From: JAADCS01 sp964473735
Lineage (GTDB): Bacteria > Hydrothermota > Hydrothermia > LBFQ01
Assembly: GCA_964473735.1 (NCBI GenBank)
Contig: CAYYQD010000005.1
Coordinates: forward strand, 1-57,812
Length of the DNA stretch: 57,812 bases
Direction of reading: 5' to 3'
The notes beneath the pieces are model-generated. The model ran no database searches. It was not told the DNA's origin and saw only the letters and a program-made list of their open reading frames with translations. Below are positions 33,091 through 40,815 of this stretch, piece after piece (positions within the stretch are counted from its first letter, which is position 1; each line of letters opens with the position of its first letter). Made by a program: the position numbers and the translations under genes.

Positions 33091-35019
33091 TCACGTACCT
33101 TCCTCTACCTCCGCCCTCATCCTCGCCACGAGCTCCTCCACCTTCATGGCCCCCAGGTCCCCTACCTTCCTTCGTCTGACGGAGACCGTTTCGCTCTCCA
33201 CCTCCCTCTTCCCCACAACCAATATGTAGGGCACCTTATGGGTCTCGGCGTCCCTTATCTTGTAGGACAACCTCTCGTTCCGATCATCCACCTCCACCCT
33301 GAAGTTCTCGTCCTCTAACCTCTCCTTTACCCTGTAGGCGTAATCCCTGAAGTCGTCCTTTATGGGGATGACCCTCGCCTGTACGGGGGCGAGCCATAGG
33401 GGGAAGTCGCCGGCGTAGTGCTCTATCAGGATGCCGAAGAACCTCTCTATGGAACCCAATATGGCCCTGTGTATCATGACGACGAAGTGCTCCTTACCGT
33501 CGGGGCCCACGTAGGTGGCGTTAAAGCGTCTCGGCAGGTTGAAATCCACCTGTACGGTGGTACATTGCCACCTCCGGCCCAAGGCGTCTTTGAGTTTTAC
33601 GTCTATCTTGGGTCCGTAGAAGGCCGCCTCCCCCTCCTCAACTTCGTAGGAGAAACCCTCATCGTCCAGAGCCCTCTTCAGGGAGTTTATGGCCTGCTCC
33701 CACATCTCCGGCGTCCCCATGTACTCCTCCGGTCTGTTGGGGTCCCATACCGAGAGCTCCACCTCAAACTCCTTGAAGCCGAAACGACCTAAGATCCTCT
33801 TCATTAAGGCGAGTACCCTCCTAACCTCCCCCTCCACCTGCTCCGGGGCGGCGAATATGTGGGCGTCGTCCTGCGTAAAGCCCCTTACTCTCATGAGGCC
33901 GTGGAGAACTCCGGAGAGCTCGTACCTATATACGGTACCCAGTTCGGCGATCCTGACGGGTAGGTCCCGGTAGCTATGCACTCTGGACTTGTATATCAGG
34001 ATGTGGGCGGGACAGTTCATGGGCTTGACGGCGTAGGTCTGTTCGTCCTTTTCAAATACGAACATGTTCTTCTGGTAGTAGTTCAGGTGGCCGCTTATCT
34101 CCCAGAGCTTTCCGGATAGCACGTGTGGGGTCATAACGAAGGTATAGCCGTCCCTTATATGCTCCCTCCTTATGTAATCCTCTATCGCAAAGCGTACGGC
34201 CGTCCCTTTGGGATGCCAGAACACGAAGCCGGCCCCCGCCTCCTCGTAGAAGTTAAATAGGTCCAGCTGACGTCCGAGCACCCTGTGATCCCTCTTCTTG
34301 GCCTCCTCAAGCATCCGAAGGTACTCGTCCATCTGTTCCTGCGAGGGGAAGGATATTCCGTAGACCCTCTGCAGGGAGGGGTTCCTGGGATCCCCCTTCC
34401 AGTAGGCGGCCGAAACGCCGGTTATCTTGAAGGACTTTACGACCCCCGTCCGATGTACGTGGGGACCCCTGCACAGGTCCGTGAATTCCCCCTGATGATA
34501 GACGGAGACTACCGGCTCTCCGAACTCCTCAATGAGGAGGACCTTGTAGTCCTCCCCTCTCTCCTTAAAGAACTCCTTAGCCTTCTCGGAAGGCCACTCC
34601 TCCCGCTTTACCGGATAGTTCGCCTCTATTACTCTCTTAGCCTCCTCCTCAATCCTCTGCAGGTCCTCCGGTGTTAGGGTGTGTCCCCCGAAGTCTATGT
34701 CGTAGAAGAAGCCGTTCTCTATGGGGGGGCCGACGGTTAGCTTAGCGTTGGGCCATATCCTCTTAACGGCCTGCGCCAGTATGTGGGCGGAGGAGTGCCA
34801 GAAGACCTCTTTGCCGTCCCTGTCGTTGAAGTCTAAGACCTCAACCTCGGATACGTCCTCCGGTATGGGGACGAAGAGGTCAAACAGGCGCCCTCCTCCC
34901 CGGGCTACGAATCCACCTTTTAGTCCCTCCTCACCTATGACGTCAAGGACGCTCTGACCTTCCTTTACCTCTATCTTTACGTCGGTACCGTCCGGAAGAT
35001 GGAAAGTTATCTCTCTCAC
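33091..35019 (-). CDS. thrS: threonyl-tRNA synthetase
   Basis: A 642-residue class II synthetase of full length: N-terminal TGS domain (1-60), the editing domain with HSSAHILAQAVKR (HxxxH, about 75-87) and SVYHQGEFTDLCRGPH, the catalytic domain with zinc ligands in NCPAHIL and the motif-2 loop RYELSGVLHGLMRVRGFTQDD, motif 3 AILGSIERF, and the anticodon-binding domain. Start GTG 7 nt after TAAAAT (35027-35032, minus); no leader regulation (no room for a T-box). Confidence 0.97.
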   Translation of the reverse strand: MREITFHLPDGTDVKIEVKEGQSVLDVIGEEGLKGGFVARGGGRLFDLFVPIPEDVSEVEVLDFNDRDGKEVFWHSSAHILAQAVKRIWPNAKLTVGPPIENGFFYDIDFGGHTLTPEDLQRIEEEAKRVIEANYPVKREEWPSEKAKEFFKERGEDYKVLLIEEFGEPVVSVYHQGEFTDLCRGPHVHRTGVVKSFKITGVSAAYWKGDPRNPSLQRVYGISFPSQEQMDEYLRMLEEAKKRDHRVLGRQLDLFNFYEEAGAGFVFWHPKGTAVRFAIEDYIRREHIRDGYTFVMTPHVLSGKLWEISGHLNYYQKNMFVFEKDEQTYAVKPMNCPAHILIYKSRVHSYRDLPVRIAELGTVYRYELSGVLHGLMRVRGFTQDDAHIFAAPEQVEGEVRRVLALMKRILGRFGFKEFEVELSVWDPNRPEEYMGTPEMWEQAINSLKRALDDEGFSYEVEEGEAAFYGPKIDVKLKDALGRRWQCTTVQVDFNLPRRFNATYVGPDGKEHFVVMIHRAILGSIERFFGILIEHYAGDFPLWLAPVQARVIPIKDDFRDYAYRVKERLEDENFRVEVDDRNERLSYKIRDAETHKVPYILVVGKREVESETVSVRRRKVGDLGAMKVEELVARMRAEVEEGT

Positions 35020-35056
35020 GGGGGCTATTTTACTGCCGTAGAGCGAGAAGCTGTGC

Positions 35057-36022
35057 TTACATCCACCCCCCGAGCCGTGTCCCCCCGTTCTCCTTCACGT
35101 ACTCAACCGTTCTCCTTATGCCCTCCTCAAGGTCTATCTCCGGCTCCCATCCCAGCACCTCCCTCGCCTTGCGGTTGTCGGATATGAGGTTAAACACCTC
35201 CATCTTGCTGGGACGGATGAGGCCTTTATCCTGTACCACCTTCAACTCCTTCCCCAACACCTTACCCACCACCTCAACCACGTCAAGTACGGAGTAGCTC
35301 CTTCCCACGCCTAAGTTTATCTCGTCCCCTCCCTCCGTATCTCTGGCAAGTGCAAGTACGAGGGCACGGGCGGTGTCCTTCACGTAGGTGAAGTCTCGCC
35401 GGGGTTTGAGGTTCCCGAGCCTTACCACGTCCCCGCGGAGGGCCTGAAGTATTATCCACGGAATCAGGGCCCGGAGGGACTGACGGGGCCCGTAGGTGTT
35501 AAAGGGGCGTACTATCAATGTGTTCAGGCCGTAGGAGTAGTGGAAGCTCTTCACCATGGCGTCTGCCCCCACCTTGCTGGCGGCGTACGGGGAGCGGGGG
35601 AGACGGGGGGAGTCCTCCGAAAGGGGGGCATCGCTACCGCCGAAGACCTCGCTGGTGGATACGTGGACGAATTTATCCACGCCGGCGTCCAGAGAGGCCT
35701 TGAGGACGTTCGTCGTACCCACCACGTTGTTCATGGCGAAGTCTATGGGATTCTGGAAGGAGTAGGGAACGGATATTTGGGCCGCTAAGTGGAGAACTGC
35801 ATCCACACCGCGGGTGGCCCGCAGTACCGAGGTGTAGTCCCTTATATCCCCCCAGTACATCTCCACCTCCCGCAGGAGGTCGGACGGAAGTTTGGATAGG
35901 TTCCCTATGTACCCCGTGGAGTTGTACCGGAGGAACACCCTGACGTCGTACCCTCTCTCCAAGAGATCCTCAACGACGTGGGAGCCTATGAAACCGCTCG
36001 CCCCCGTCACTAACACCTTCAT
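35057..36022 (-). CDS. NAD-dependent sugar epimerase/dehydratase (extended SDR)
   Basis: A 321-residue extended short-chain dehydrogenase. Rossmann motif GASGFIGSH at 7-15, the catalytic YAASK, SEVFGG (Ser/Thr of the triad) and RPFNTYGPRQ are present. It modifies a nucleotide sugar (4-epimerase or 4,6-dehydratase type), presumably for the polysaccharide whose exporter is encoded in the same operon. It overlaps tpiA by four bases and ends the operon. Confidence 0.85.
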   Translation of the reverse strand: MKVLVTGASGFIGSHVVEDLLERGYDVRVFLRYNSTGYIGNLSKLPSDLLREVEMYWGDIRDYTSVLRATRGVDAVLHLAAQISVPYSFQNPIDFAMNNVVGTTNVLKASLDAGVDKFVHVSTSEVFGGSDAPLSEDSPRLPRSPYAASKVGADAMVKSFHYSYGLNTLIVRPFNTYGPRQSLRALIPWIILQALRGDVVRLGNLKPRRDFTYVKDTARALVLALARDTEGGDEINLGVGRSYSVLDVVEVVGKVLGKELKVVQDKGLIRPSKMEVFNLISDNRKAREVLGWEPEIDLEEGIRRTVEYVKENGGTRLGGWM

Positions 36023-36717
36023 TCGGTGAGGGCCTCCCCTATCTTCCGGAACTCCTCCGGTTTAAGACTGGCACCACCTACCAAAAATCCGTCTACGTTG
36101 GGAACGGCAGCCAACTCCTTCGCGTTGTGTCCCTTCACACTACCACCGTATAGCACCTTCAGACCCGTCTTCTCCTTTATCAGGGCGTGCATCTCCTCTA
36201 TCTGCTCCGGCGTAGCGTTCCTCCCCGTCCCTATGGCCCATACCGGCTCGTAAGCCACCACTACGTCTTCGGATTCGGGTACGAAGGAAAGCTGTCTTTC
36301 CACCACCTCCACGTGCCTTCCGGCCTCCCTGTCGGAGAGCTTTTCACCCACACAGTATATTACCTTTAGACCGGCCTTCAGGGCGGCCTCCGCCTTCTTA
36401 CGCAGTACCTCATCCGTCTCCCCTATGACGTTCCTCCTTTCGGAGTGTCCCACTATGACCCACTCCGCCCCGACGCTCTTCAGCATGAGGGGTGAGATCT
36501 CACCTGTAAAGGCACCCTTCTCCTCGTAGAAGACGTCCTGCGCGCCGAGGACTAAGCTCTCAACCTTGAGGATAGGTATATACACGAAGGGGGGAAATAA
36601 AAGGCGCGTTAAAGGGAGGTCCTTGAGAAGGTTATCTATCTCCCTCGCGAGGCGTAGAGCCTCCTCTTTGCTCGTTGGGTTCATCTTCCAGTTTGCCGCT
36701 AAGACCTTTCTGTCCAT
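36019..36717 (-). CDS. tpiA: triosephosphate isomerase
   Basis: A 232-residue TIM barrel interconverting DHAP and glyceraldehyde 3-phosphate. NWKMN (with catalytic Lys), GHSERR (catalytic His), the glutamate loop AYEPVWAIGTG and the phosphate-binding YGGSVKGHN are all present. It is a little shorter than typical bacterial enzymes. The frame is open to 36909, but ATG 36717 starts right at DRKVLAANWKMN and inside the end of the PqqD-like gene (19-base overlap), so it is the likely start. Confidence 0.94.
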   Translation of the reverse strand: MDRKVLAANWKMNPTSKEEALRLAREIDNLLKDLPLTRLLFPPFVYIPILKVESLVLGAQDVFYEEKGAFTGEISPLMLKSVGAEWVIVGHSERRNVIGETDEVLRKKAEAALKAGLKVIYCVGEKLSDREAGRHVEVVERQLSFVPESEDVVVAYEPVWAIGTGRNATPEQIEEMHALIKEKTGLKVLYGGSVKGHNAKELAAVPNVDGFLVGGASLKPEEFRKIGEALTE

Positions 36718-36968
36718 ATCAGTCCTACCTCCTCCATTTCCTTGAGAAATTCCCTTACGTCCCCCTCCACCTCCTCCACGGTGAGTCCGTACTCCTCGGC
36801 CAGCTCTCGTACTATACCGTCGTAGGTGTCCGTTCCGGAGTCTATGAGGTACAGGATGTACCAGCCCGTGTGGTTCAGGACCACGGTGTGCCCGTTCTCG
36901 GGATTCCACACGACCATCTTATCCTCCATCGTATGGAATATGGCCCTGGGATTGAGTACGTACCTCAT
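36699..36968 (-). CDS. PqqD-like (RRE) small protein
   Basis: An 89-residue protein with the PqqD pattern: basic N terminus, MEDKMVVWNPENGHTVVLNHTGWYILYLID, then a winged-helix-like tail YDGIVRELAEEYGLTVEEVEGDVREFLKEMEEVGLI. PqqD domains bind leader peptides for radical-SAM maturases in RiPP pathways, but stand-alone copies also occur in polysaccharide clusters. Here no radical-SAM enzyme or precursor peptide is in the window; it sits between the Wza-like gene and tpiA. Confidence 0.85.
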   Translation of the reverse strand: MRYVLNPRAIFHTMEDKMVVWNPENGHTVVLNHTGWYILYLIDSGTDTYDGIVRELAEEYGLTVEEVEGDVREFLKEMEEVGLIWTERS

Positions 36969-37504
36969 CTCTTCAGGAAGGTGTTATATACCAGTATTCC
37001 CAGACTCAGGCCGCTCATCAGTACCGGGAGGAACTCGCGGGCGGAGGCCCAGAAGGAGCGGGGTACGATTATCCTGTCTCCCGGTTTCAGTCTTGGGTTC
37101 TGGACCTTCAGATTCACCGACTTTCCGTTCAGGGTTACGCGGGTGATGTCCGCCGAGGGAAGGGCGCCAGCGAGGGTGAGGGCGTCGGCCACCGTCATCC
37201 CCTTAACGTAGGGTACCATACCGGGTTTCTGCACCTCGCCCAACACCATAACGCCCAGAGGTTTCACGTTCTTTATCGTGACGATCACCGGCAGGTCATA
37301 GTAGGGTTTCAGAAGGACCCTCAGGGTATCCGAAACTTCCTCCAGCGTCATACCGCAGACCTTCAGGCTACCCACCAGAGGGAAGAAGGCGGTGCAATCG
37401 TCAAGGACCGGGGCCTCAACGGAGTACTCCTCGCTCCCGAATACACCGACGCTCAACACGTCCCCCCTCGCCACCACCATGGAGGTAAGGAGGAGGTGTA
37501 TCAA
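36965..37504 (-). CDS. Wza-type polysaccharide export protein
   Basis: A 179-residue export protein: the Poly_export domain starts at about residue 14 (GDVLSVGVFGSEEY) and an SLBB domain follows (about 85-155, LGVMVLGEVQKPGMV). A C-terminal hydrophobic helix (about 160-175) could be a membrane segment. It would form the outer-membrane or periplasmic channel for capsule or exopolysaccharide. There is no lipobox Cys, and the N terminus is only MIHLLLTSMVVA. The TTG start overlaps the barrel gene stop (TTGA). No Wzc-type kinase is nearby. Confidence 0.85.
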   Translation of the reverse strand: MIHLLLTSMVVARGDVLSVGVFGSEEYSVEAPVLDDCTAFFPLVGSLKVCGMTLEEVSDTLRVLLKPYYDLPVIVTIKNVKPLGVMVLGEVQKPGMVPYVKGMTVADALTLAGALPSADITRVTLNGKSVNLKVQNPRLKPGDRIIVPRSFWASAREFLPVLMSGLSLGILVYNTFLKR

Positions 37505-38346
37505 TACCTCTCCTTGTACCAGGTGAGCCTCAAGCCGGCCTTTACGGACGCGTTGTTGTACCCCGCGCGGACCTGGTCGTAGTAGTCCCTGTAGCCGGGG
37601 TTTATCCCGGACAGGAGCATGTTAGCCTCAAAGGAGGTGTAGGATCCCTCTACGAAGAAACCGAGCCACGGCGCGATGTAGAAGTCCATACCTAATCCTG
37701 CGGAGAAGTAGAGAGTGTTCGCCGTTCCGGAGGTGTTCCCTAAGGGATCCTTGGACTGGAAGGAGACCTGCGCCCACGCCACCTGTCCCCCTACCCACGG
37801 AAGGAAACCTCTACCCTCCGAGTAAAGGTTCTCCACCTCAAGGTACAGCCTGCCGGATACCCCCATGGACAGATAGCGCACGTCGGAGTTTGGAACGGGC
37901 CAGTTCTCGCTGTTCTTAACTATATCGCTGGAAGTGTCCGGGAAGGGTATGCCGTACCCGAAGGCGAACCGCCTCGTTGAGACCGTGAAGCCGACGTAAG
38001 TCCATGAGTAGGGGTTTCTAAAGTGCGCCACGGTGATGGCCACGTTCTGGAAGAAGGAGGTATCGGTGTAGGTGGTGTCGGCGAAGGAGGGTTCCCATTT
38101 GTAGAAGTACCCCTCCTGAAAGTCCAGCAACACCCCCCACGTGTTCCAGCGCACGAATCCGCCACCTCCGAAGTGCGAGGAGGACGAGGAGAGACCTTTG
38201 GCGGTGTAGGTGGAGTTGAAGCTATACACGTTTATCACCCTCTCCTCGTAGTCTGCTGAGCCGTACCCGTATATTCCAACGTACAGAACGTTGGGCCCCG
38301 TCATCCACGGGGGAAGGTTAGAAGCTGCTAAGAGCAATCCTATCAT
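37501..38346 (-). CDS. predicted outer-membrane beta-barrel protein
   Basis: A 281-residue protein with alternating amphipathic strands, many Tyr/Trp/Gly (YVGIYGYGSADYEE; GLGMDFYIAPWLGFFVEGSYTSF) and a terminal aromatic-rich strand, LRLTWYKERY: a small outer-membrane barrel. No family recognised. N terminus MIGLLLAAS is very short. Shine-Dalgarno AGGAGG lies in the last codons of pyrC, whose stop is three bases away. In the polysaccharide operon just before the Wza-like gene. Confidence 0.7.
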   Translation of the reverse strand: MIGLLLAASNLPPWMTGPNVLYVGIYGYGSADYEERVINVYSFNSTYTAKGLSSSSSHFGGGGFVRWNTWGVLLDFQEGYFYKWEPSFADTTYTDTSFFQNVAITVAHFRNPYSWTYVGFTVSTRRFAFGYGIPFPDTSSDIVKNSENWPVPNSDVRYLSMGVSGRLYLEVENLYSEGRGFLPWVGGQVAWAQVSFQSKDPLGNTSGTANTLYFSAGLGMDFYIAPWLGFFVEGSYTSFEANMLLSGINPGYRDYYDQVRAGYNNASVKAGLRLTWYKERY

Positions 38347-38349
38347 ATT

Positions 38350-39597
38350 CTACCTCCTGTAGGCTAAGCTGCCCTTGGCAAAGGTCAGGACGACCCTGCC
38401 ACGCAGGGTGGCCCCCAAAAATGGGTTGTTCTTACTCTTTGACCGTATGTCCTCCTCCGATACCACCCACTCGGCGTCCTGGTCAAATACGAACAGGTTA
38501 GCCTCTCTGCCCACCTCTATTCCCACATCCACCCCCAAGAATCTGGCCGGTCTCTCCGACATCAGGAGGAGCAGGTCCTTCAGGTGAATCTCACCGGAGA
38601 GGACGAGGTAGGTATATAGGGAGGAGAAAGCCGTCTCCAGTCCCTCAATCCCGGGGAGGGCATCCGTAAGGGGGGCCTCCTTCTCGTAGTACGAATGGGG
38701 GGCGTGATCCGTTGCCACGAAGTCTATCACCCCGGATTTCAGCGCTTTTATCAGGGCCAACCTGTCCTCCTCGGAGCGGATCGGTGGATTGACACGGTAG
38801 AGGGGGTCGTAAAACGGGAGCCTGTCCGTGGAGAATATCAGGTGGTGGGGTGTGACCTCCGCCGTGACCTTTACTCCTCTCTCCTTGAACCGGGAAATCA
38901 GGTGGAGGCTATCGCGACTGGATACGTGGGCCACGTGGATATGGGCACCGGTTATCTCGGCGATGCGCACGTCCCGATATACGGCCAGCTCCTCGGCCAG
39001 GGCCATGCGGAACCTCATCCCGTACTTCAGGTTGTTGGTGTCGTAGTGGGCGAAACCACGGGCGAGCTCCGGTACCTCGGCGTGGGTTATGACCGGAAGG
39101 CCGACGTAGGAGGCGTACAGTAGGGCGTTGAACATCACGGCCGGATCCCTTATCCAGTCCCCATCGTCCGAGAAGGCCACGGCCCCGGCCTCTTTCATAA
39201 GCCCCATCTCCACCAGCTCCCTCCCCTCCCGTCCCTTAGTTATGGCCCCAACGAAATGGACGTAGAGCGGTAGGACTTCGGAGCGAGTCTTCAGGGAGCG
39301 GATCATCTCCGGAGTGTCAATCGGTGGAGAGGTGTTAGGCATTACGGCTACGTGGGCGTACCCTCCGAAGACGGCCGCTTCGGATACGCTTACTAGGTCC
39401 TCCTTGTACTCAAAGCCCGGCTCCCGGGCATGTACGTGGGGGTCCACCAGTGCGGGGAGGACGTACCTCCCCTTCAGGTCTATCTCCTCGTCTGCTCCCC
39501 CTCTAACGTCCCCTATCTCCGCTATCAGGCCGTCCTCTATGAGAACGTCGGCGGGGGACTCGCCGTACAGGAGCCCCCCTTTAAGAAGGTACCTCAT
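38350..39597 (-). CDS. pyrC: dihydroorotase
   Basis: A 415-residue amidohydrolase closing carbamoyl-aspartate to dihydroorotate in pyrimidine synthesis. It has DPHVHAREPG (HxH metal pair), FSDDG, VITHAE, IHVAHVSSRDS and ATDHAPHS, in the order of the class I enzyme (length also typical). Other pyr genes are absent here. It overlaps the binding-protein gene by four bases and belongs to the same long operon. Confidence 0.94.
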   Translation of the reverse strand: MRYLLKGGLLYGESPADVLIEDGLIAEIGDVRGGADEEIDLKGRYVLPALVDPHVHAREPGFEYKEDLVSVSEAAVFGGYAHVAVMPNTSPPIDTPEMIRSLKTRSEVLPLYVHFVGAITKGREGRELVEMGLMKEAGAVAFSDDGDWIRDPAVMFNALLYASYVGLPVITHAEVPELARGFAHYDTNNLKYGMRFRMALAEELAVYRDVRIAEITGAHIHVAHVSSRDSLHLISRFKERGVKVTAEVTPHHLIFSTDRLPFYDPLYRVNPPIRSEEDRLALIKALKSGVIDFVATDHAPHSYYEKEAPLTDALPGIEGLETAFSSLYTYLVLSGEIHLKDLLLLMSERPARFLGVDVGIEVGREANLFVFDQDAEWVVSEEDIRSKSKNNPFLGATLRGRVVLTFAKGSLAYRR

Positions 39598-40730
39598 AGC
39601 GTCGGAGATATGGCCAACCTTCTTATGAACTGGAACCCTATATCCGAGAAGCGTATCATCACGACGCTCTTGGTCTCCGGGTCCCTCGTATCGTCCGACA
39701 GCTCTATGTTTCCGGTTACCCCCTTAACGTCTATGTTGGCCGCCGCCGTTCTTATGTCGTCGGGGTTAAGGGTGGCTCTGGCCCTCCTCACCACGTCCGC
39801 CACCACTTTAAAGGCGTCGTACCCCAGGGCGGCGAAGGATGAGGCCTCTTCCCCGTACTCACTCCTGTAAGCTTCGGCAAACTCCGTTGATATGGGGTCG
39901 TAGGGGTTGAAGTGGGAGACGTAGTAGTTGTCTCCAGCGGGCTTACCTACCTCCTTGGCGAGGTTGGGGACGTCCCAACCGTCGGCACCTAAGACGTATC
40001 CGGCGTATCCGGAGTCCCTCAGTGCCCTTATGACTTTGGCCGCCTTATCGTAGTAGAAGGGAGCCAGAACCACGGTGCTCTCCTGCGGTACCGTAAAGGC
40101 CGAGAGTATCTCACCGACCTTGGCGGCTATCCCGTTGCCGTTGTCAAGGGTTATAACACCGACAACCTTGAGGCCGTGCCTGTCGGCCCACCTCTGGAAG
40201 TTATCCCCTATCTCCTGCGAGTAGGTGTTCCCCTTCTCCTCCAAAACTACCGCCTCTTTGGCGTTCAGGAAACCCTGGGCCATGTAGGCGGAGGCAACGG
40301 CCATGTGCTTGTTCGTCACGCATATGCGCCATATCCAGCGCGCTCCCTCGGTGACGTCGTTGGCCGTAGCCGTCGGCACGAAGACCGGGACTTTCTTGCT
40401 GTTCGCTATGTCCCTTATGGCTAAGGCCTCGGCGCTCGTTATGGGGCCTATGATTACCTTCACCCCTTTCTTAACCAGCTCTTCAAAAGCTTTGGGTGCG
40501 TCTTCGGGTTTGCCGTCGTACTTCTCGGGCAGTATAAACTCCACCTTATGCTTGTTGATACGAAAGTCGCTCTGTTTGGCGGCCAGGTATATGCCGTTCT
40601 TAACCTGCTTGGAGTACGTGGCTATATCGCCCGACGCGTTCGTGGGTAGAAGGAGGCCTATCTTCACTACCCTCTCAGCGGGCTGACATCCTACTAACGC
40701 CACCGTTAGCGCTAGAATGAGCTTCTTCAT
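39594..40730 (-). CDS. LivK-like substrate-binding lipoprotein
   Basis: A 378-residue periplasmic-binding-protein type I: signal peptide MKKLILALTVA with lipobox LVGC, then VKIGLLLPTNASGDIA, KVIIGPITSAEALAI and YDAFKVVADVVRRA, as in branched-chain amino-acid or amide binding proteins. It might feed an ABC importer or act as a sensor, but livHMGF genes are not adjacent. TATAAT (40741-40746, minus) is 10 nt before the ATG. First gene of a seven-gene operon. Confidence 0.85.
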   Translation of the reverse strand: MKKLILALTVALVGCQPAERVVKIGLLLPTNASGDIATYSKQVKNGIYLAAKQSDFRINKHKVEFILPEKYDGKPEDAPKAFEELVKKGVKVIIGPITSAEALAIRDIANSKKVPVFVPTATANDVTEGARWIWRICVTNKHMAVASAYMAQGFLNAKEAVVLEEKGNTYSQEIGDNFQRWADRHGLKVVGVITLDNGNGIAAKVGEILSAFTVPQESTVVLAPFYYDKAAKVIRALRDSGYAGYVLGADGWDVPNLAKEVGKPAGDNYYVSHFNPYDPISTEFAEAYRSEYGEEASSFAALGYDAFKVVADVVRRARATLNPDDIRTAAANIDVKGVTGNIELSDDTRDPETKSVVMIRFSDIGFQFIRRLAISPTL

Positions 40731-40740
40731 ATTGGCCGGT

Positions 40741-40810
40741 ATTATAGTGGTGAAAACCGACGTAAGTAAAGCGCATTTGGGCTACGGTGTTCCGGGTACC
40801 GCCTTAAAAT
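40741..40810. promoter_or_regulatory. divergent promoters, binding protein / secreted hydrolase
   Basis: TATAAT on the minus strand (40741-40746), 10 nt before the binding-protein ATG, and TAAAAT on the plus strand (40805-40810), 5 nt before ATG 40816. The plus box moves the hydrolase start 33 codons downstream from the first in-frame ATG at 40717. Confidence 0.6.
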
Positions 40811-40815
40811 ACCGA

